Part shown: positions 6,806 to 8,727 of the stretch, one piece after another
Position numbering within the stretch: position 1 is the stretch's first letter
Layout of the letters: every line of letters begins with the position of its first letter
Assembly: GCA_030642565.1 (NCBI GenBank)
Contig: DAOWNM010000103.1
Location: 1 to 8,727, forward strand
Source: Bacteroidota bacterium
GTDB taxonomy: Bacteria > Bacteroidota > Bacteroidia > Bacteroidales > GCA-2748055
Reading direction: 5' to 3'
Length of the DNA: 8,727 nt
Translations under genes and position numbers: made by a program
The notes under the pieces: generated by a model
Seen by the model: the letters and a program-made list of their open reading frames with translations, nothing else
Databases searched by the model: none
What the model was told of the DNA's origin: nothing

Positions 6806-6844
6806 ATCGCCTCTTTTCGGCCTGACAAAAAGATTGAAGGAGGA

Positions 6845-7990
6845 TCAGGATGATCCTTTACGAAGTGTCTCTATCTCCTTAAGCAGTGCTGCTTCTTTAA
6901 CCAGGGAGCGCTTATGAGCCTTTTCGAGTTGTTCCAAATTTTGTCTGAACACTTTCTCCTGGGAGGCAAGCGCCTCCGCCTGATTTTTGGTCTGTTCAAA
7001 CAATCTCCTGTTTTGCATGTTGGCTTTGACCTTGGCCAGGGTGGTAGCAAGAGCATTGGCCAACTGCCTGATAAAATCTATCTGGTGGGAGGGCATCTCT
7101 CCCAGAGAAGCCAGCTCCATCACACCCAGCACTTGTTGATCCAGTAGCACCGGCACAAGAAGGATGGACGAAGGTGCATCCTCACCGAGTCCGGAACGGA
7201 TCTTTATATAATCGGAAGGAAGATCGGTCACATAGATCAACTCTTTCTCAAGGGCGGTCCGCCCCACAAGCCCCTCTCCGAATTTGAATGAACGATGGAT
7301 CTGTTTCTCCCTGTCAAAAGCGTAACTGCCTGAAATCTCGAGATAAAGATCTTCTCCACCCTCCTCTTCGGTGGCAATAAACAGAGCCCCTACATCCGCT
7401 TCGGTATAGTTCACCAGTTCCCTCATCAGCAGTGCGGAGAGGCTCTGAAGATTATCCTCTGCTTCCCTGAAGAGGGAACTGAACTTAGCAAGACCCTGTG
7501 CAGTCCAGGTGCGGTTCTCCTCTTCCCGTCGCCGGACCTCTGAATCCTCCATGGAATCCATCAGACTGATTTTCAATTTGTTCAATGCATCCCCCAGCTC
7601 ATCCTCACTGCTTAATTTCTCGTAACGCCCGGTAAAATCTCCCGTGGCCATGGATCTTGAAAAGGCTGCAATATTCTTAAGGTTGGAGGCATGCTTCTCC
7701 AGGCTTCTCTCCAGATCGCCAATCTCATCCGTATTCTTTGTCGCTCTGAATTCGGGAATGTTTCCCCAGGTTAGCTGACCCATCAGACGACTGATCCGAC
7801 CAATCGGCCTCTTCAGCCATAAAAGCTGAACTATCCCGAAAAATAGTGTTACCGCCATGCCGGCAACAGACAACCACATTTCCACAGATTGCCCCTTTTG
7901 AAACGCACCCAGAAAAACCAGGAAAAACAGAAGTGTAAGCACCAAATATGGCAACAGAATCTTAAATGTGAAAGAAAACCTGACTCTCAT
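6845..7990 (-). CDS. Membrane-anchored HAMP-HAMP-GAF protein without output domain
   Basis: The 381-residue protein has two membrane helices (about 9-30 and 38-59) joined by a very short outside loop. A HAMP domain follows (about 60-107, KRPIGRISRL and DEIGDLERSL). A second HAMP-like unit covers about 108-160 (SSEDELGDALNKL). A GAF domain covers about 165-315 (FKFGEGLVGR, then SSILLVPVLLDQQVLGVMEL), and a charged coiled coil runs to the end. No histidine kinase, GGDEF, methyl-accepting or phosphatase domain follows. Such coiled coils usually lead into PAS or kinase modules, so it may act through a partner or be a shortened receptor. I prefer ATG 7990 over the TTG at 7996. AGGAGGT lies 23 bases upstream, next to a short leader ORF. 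It follows the PatB-like gene by 45 bases, probably in one transcript. Confidence 0.85.
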   Translation of the reverse strand: MRVRFSFTFKILLPYLVLTLLFFLVFLGAFQKGQSVEMWLSVAGMAVTLFFGIVQLLWLKRPIGRISRLMGQLTWGNIPEFRATKNTDEIGDLERSLEKHASNLKNIAAFSRSMATGDFTGRYEKLSSEDELGDALNKLKISLMDSMEDSEVRRREEENRTWTAQGLAKFSSLFREAEDNLQSLSALLMRELVNYTEADVGALFIATEEEGGEDLYLEISGSYAFDREKQIHRSFKFGEGLVGRTALEKELIYVTDLPSDYIKIRSGLGEDAPSSILLVPVLLDQQVLGVMELASLGEMPSHQIDFIRQLANALATTLAKVKANMQNRRLFEQTKNQAEALASQEKVFRQNLEQLEKAHKRSLVKEAALLKEIETLRKGSS

Positions 7991-8010
7991 CTGCAAACAG
8001 TTAATGTCAC
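7987..8010 (-). other. Possible 7-codon leader ORF (MTLTVCR) before the HAMP-GAF gene
   Basis: AGGAGGT (8020-8014) sits three bases before a GTG at 8010. That frame reads seven codons and stops at TGA (7989-7987), overlapping the ATG of the main gene as ATGA. The Shine-Dalgarno is badly spaced for the main ATG (23 bases) but usable for this GTG, so translational coupling is possible. The ORF is very short and may be chance. Confidence 0.3.
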
Positions 8011-8035
8011 TTTACCTCCTAAATATACAAAAAGA

Positions 8036-8727
8036 TTAAGCCTCCCGCACCGCAGTTGCCAATCGCCCGGCCCCCTCCATCAGGATCTTCGTTGGAGTAG
8101 CCAGATTCAAACGCTGGTGTTGTGATCCGCCTGGACCAAACATAGGACCATCGTTCAGACCAAGTCCCGCCCTGTGAATGATAAAATTCCTGAGTCCTTT
8201 TTCGTCCAGACCTAAAAAGGAGAAATCGAGCCATGCCAGATAGGTGGCCTCCAGGGGAGAGATGAACAGATCCGGCACCGGTCCATTCAAAACTGAGCAG
8301 AGCGCCCGGTAATTCTTTTCCAGGTAAACAAGCAACTGGTCCAGCCATTCATCCCCATCAGTATAAGCAGCTTCAAGAGCTACCTGCCCCAGGATATTGT
8401 CCCCTCCCACATGAACAACATCAAGGATCTTTTCATACCTCTTTCTTATGACCGGATTGGTAATAATCATCACAGATGTATAGAGTCCGGCCAGGTTAAA
8501 GGTTTTGCTGGGTGCCACACAGGTCAGTGTCAGGTCGGCAATATCTTTACCCAGCGAAGCAAAAGGGATATGTCGGTTTCCGAAAAGGAGCAGGTCGGAG
8601 TGTATCTCATCACTGATCACCAAAACATTGTATTTCACACACAAGCCTGCCAGTTGTTGAAGCTCCTCCAATGACCATGCCCTCCCTACAGGGTTATGCG
8701 GATTACAGAGAAAAAACAGCTTCACCC
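8036..8727 (-). CDS. PatB/MalY-type PLP-dependent aminotransferase / C-S lyase, 3' part
   Basis: The frame enters from the right edge and ends with TAA at 8038-8036. About 230 of the usual 385-395 residues are present; the GTG at 8725 is an internal Val codon. It is a fold-type I PLP enzyme of the cystathionine beta-lyase/PatB group, which splits C-S bonds of cystathionine or cysteine, or acts as an aminotransferase. Visible motifs are CNPHNPVGR, the PLP-phenol binding SDEIHSDL, and the Schiff-base lysine in APSKTFNLAG (AAA at 8506-8504). The C-terminal LNDGPMFGPGG and LNLATP segments are also characteristic. The cytoplasmic enzyme's exact substrate cannot be read from sequence. The HAMP-GAF gene follows after 45 bases with no terminator between. 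Confidence 0.92.
   Translation of the reverse strand, partial: VKLFFLCNPHNPVGRAWSLEELQQLAGLCVKYNVLVISDEIHSDLLLFGNRHIPFASLGKDIADLTLTCVAPSKTFNLAGLYTSVMIITNPVIRKRYEKILDVVHVGGDNILGQVALEAAYTDGDEWLDQLLVYLEKNYRALCSVLNGPVPDLFISPLEATYLAWLDFSFLGLDEKGLRNFIIHRAGLGLNDGPMFGPGGSQHQRLNLATPTKILMEGAGRLATAVREA

Noticed and set aside
6841..6857. Perfect 7-bp inverted repeat AGGATCA-GGA-TGATCCT at the HAMP-GAF stop
   Set aside because: It overlaps the last codons and stop; the loop is short and the nearest T run on the minus strand is about 10 bases beyond, so it is a weak terminator at best.
8020..8027. TATATTTA as a separate promoter for the HAMP-GAF gene
   Set aside because: No TTTG at 19-21 bases upstream, and the start of transcription would fall at or beyond the Shine-Dalgarno; co-transcription with the upstream gene is simpler.

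Overview
The window looks like ordinary chromosomal DNA from a member of the Bacteroidota. I infer this from several things. There are Bacteroidota-type promoter elements (TTTG / TAnnTTTG) between kamA and pgi. Leaders are A-rich and mostly lack Shine-Dalgarno sequences. There is a long KamA-type radical SAM protein of a kind I associate with this phylum, a DUF1080 lipoprotein, and a short (about 450 residue) glucose-6-phosphate isomerase. I see no insertion sequence, phage, CRISPR, tRNA or rRNA, and no defence or secretion island.

Layout, left to right. Plus strand: the 3' part of upp (uracil salvage), then 25 bases later a PPK2-type polyphosphate kinase, then 34 bases later a lipoprotein with a DUF1080 / 3-keto-disaccharide hydrolase domain. 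These three may be co-transcribed. Minus strand, converging on them with only 4 bases between stop codons: an 83-codon small ORF broken by one base at a G5 run (2104-2354), preceded by the long KamA-family radical SAM gene (2351-4537), whose TGA overlaps the TTG start of the small ORF. Divergent from kamA across a compact, overlapping promoter region lies pgi (4659-6002).

After pgi everything is on the minus strand. Read in the direction of transcription there is the 3' part of a PatB/MalY-type PLP enzyme (entering from the right edge), then 45 bases later a membrane-anchored HAMP-HAMP-GAF protein with no output domain, and then an Hsp20 small heat shock gene. The Hsp20 gene has its own regulatory region and a clear intrinsic terminator (6149-6178). 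The Hsp20 upstream region is the richest non-coding stretch. It has a 15-bp element repeated exactly 32 bp apart, a sigma-54-like promoter candidate, and an unusually strong Shine-Dalgarno sequence.

Functionally the genes are mostly housekeeping and stress: nucleobase salvage, polyphosphate/nucleotide energy metabolism, glycolysis, protein folding stress, and a sensor-like protein. I do not see a coherent new multi-gene system. The points most worth a second look are the KamA homologue that lacks the lysine-anchoring acids, the frameshifted small ORF coupled to it, the phased repeats before hsp20, and the output-less HAMP-GAF protein with a possible 7-codon leader ORF.
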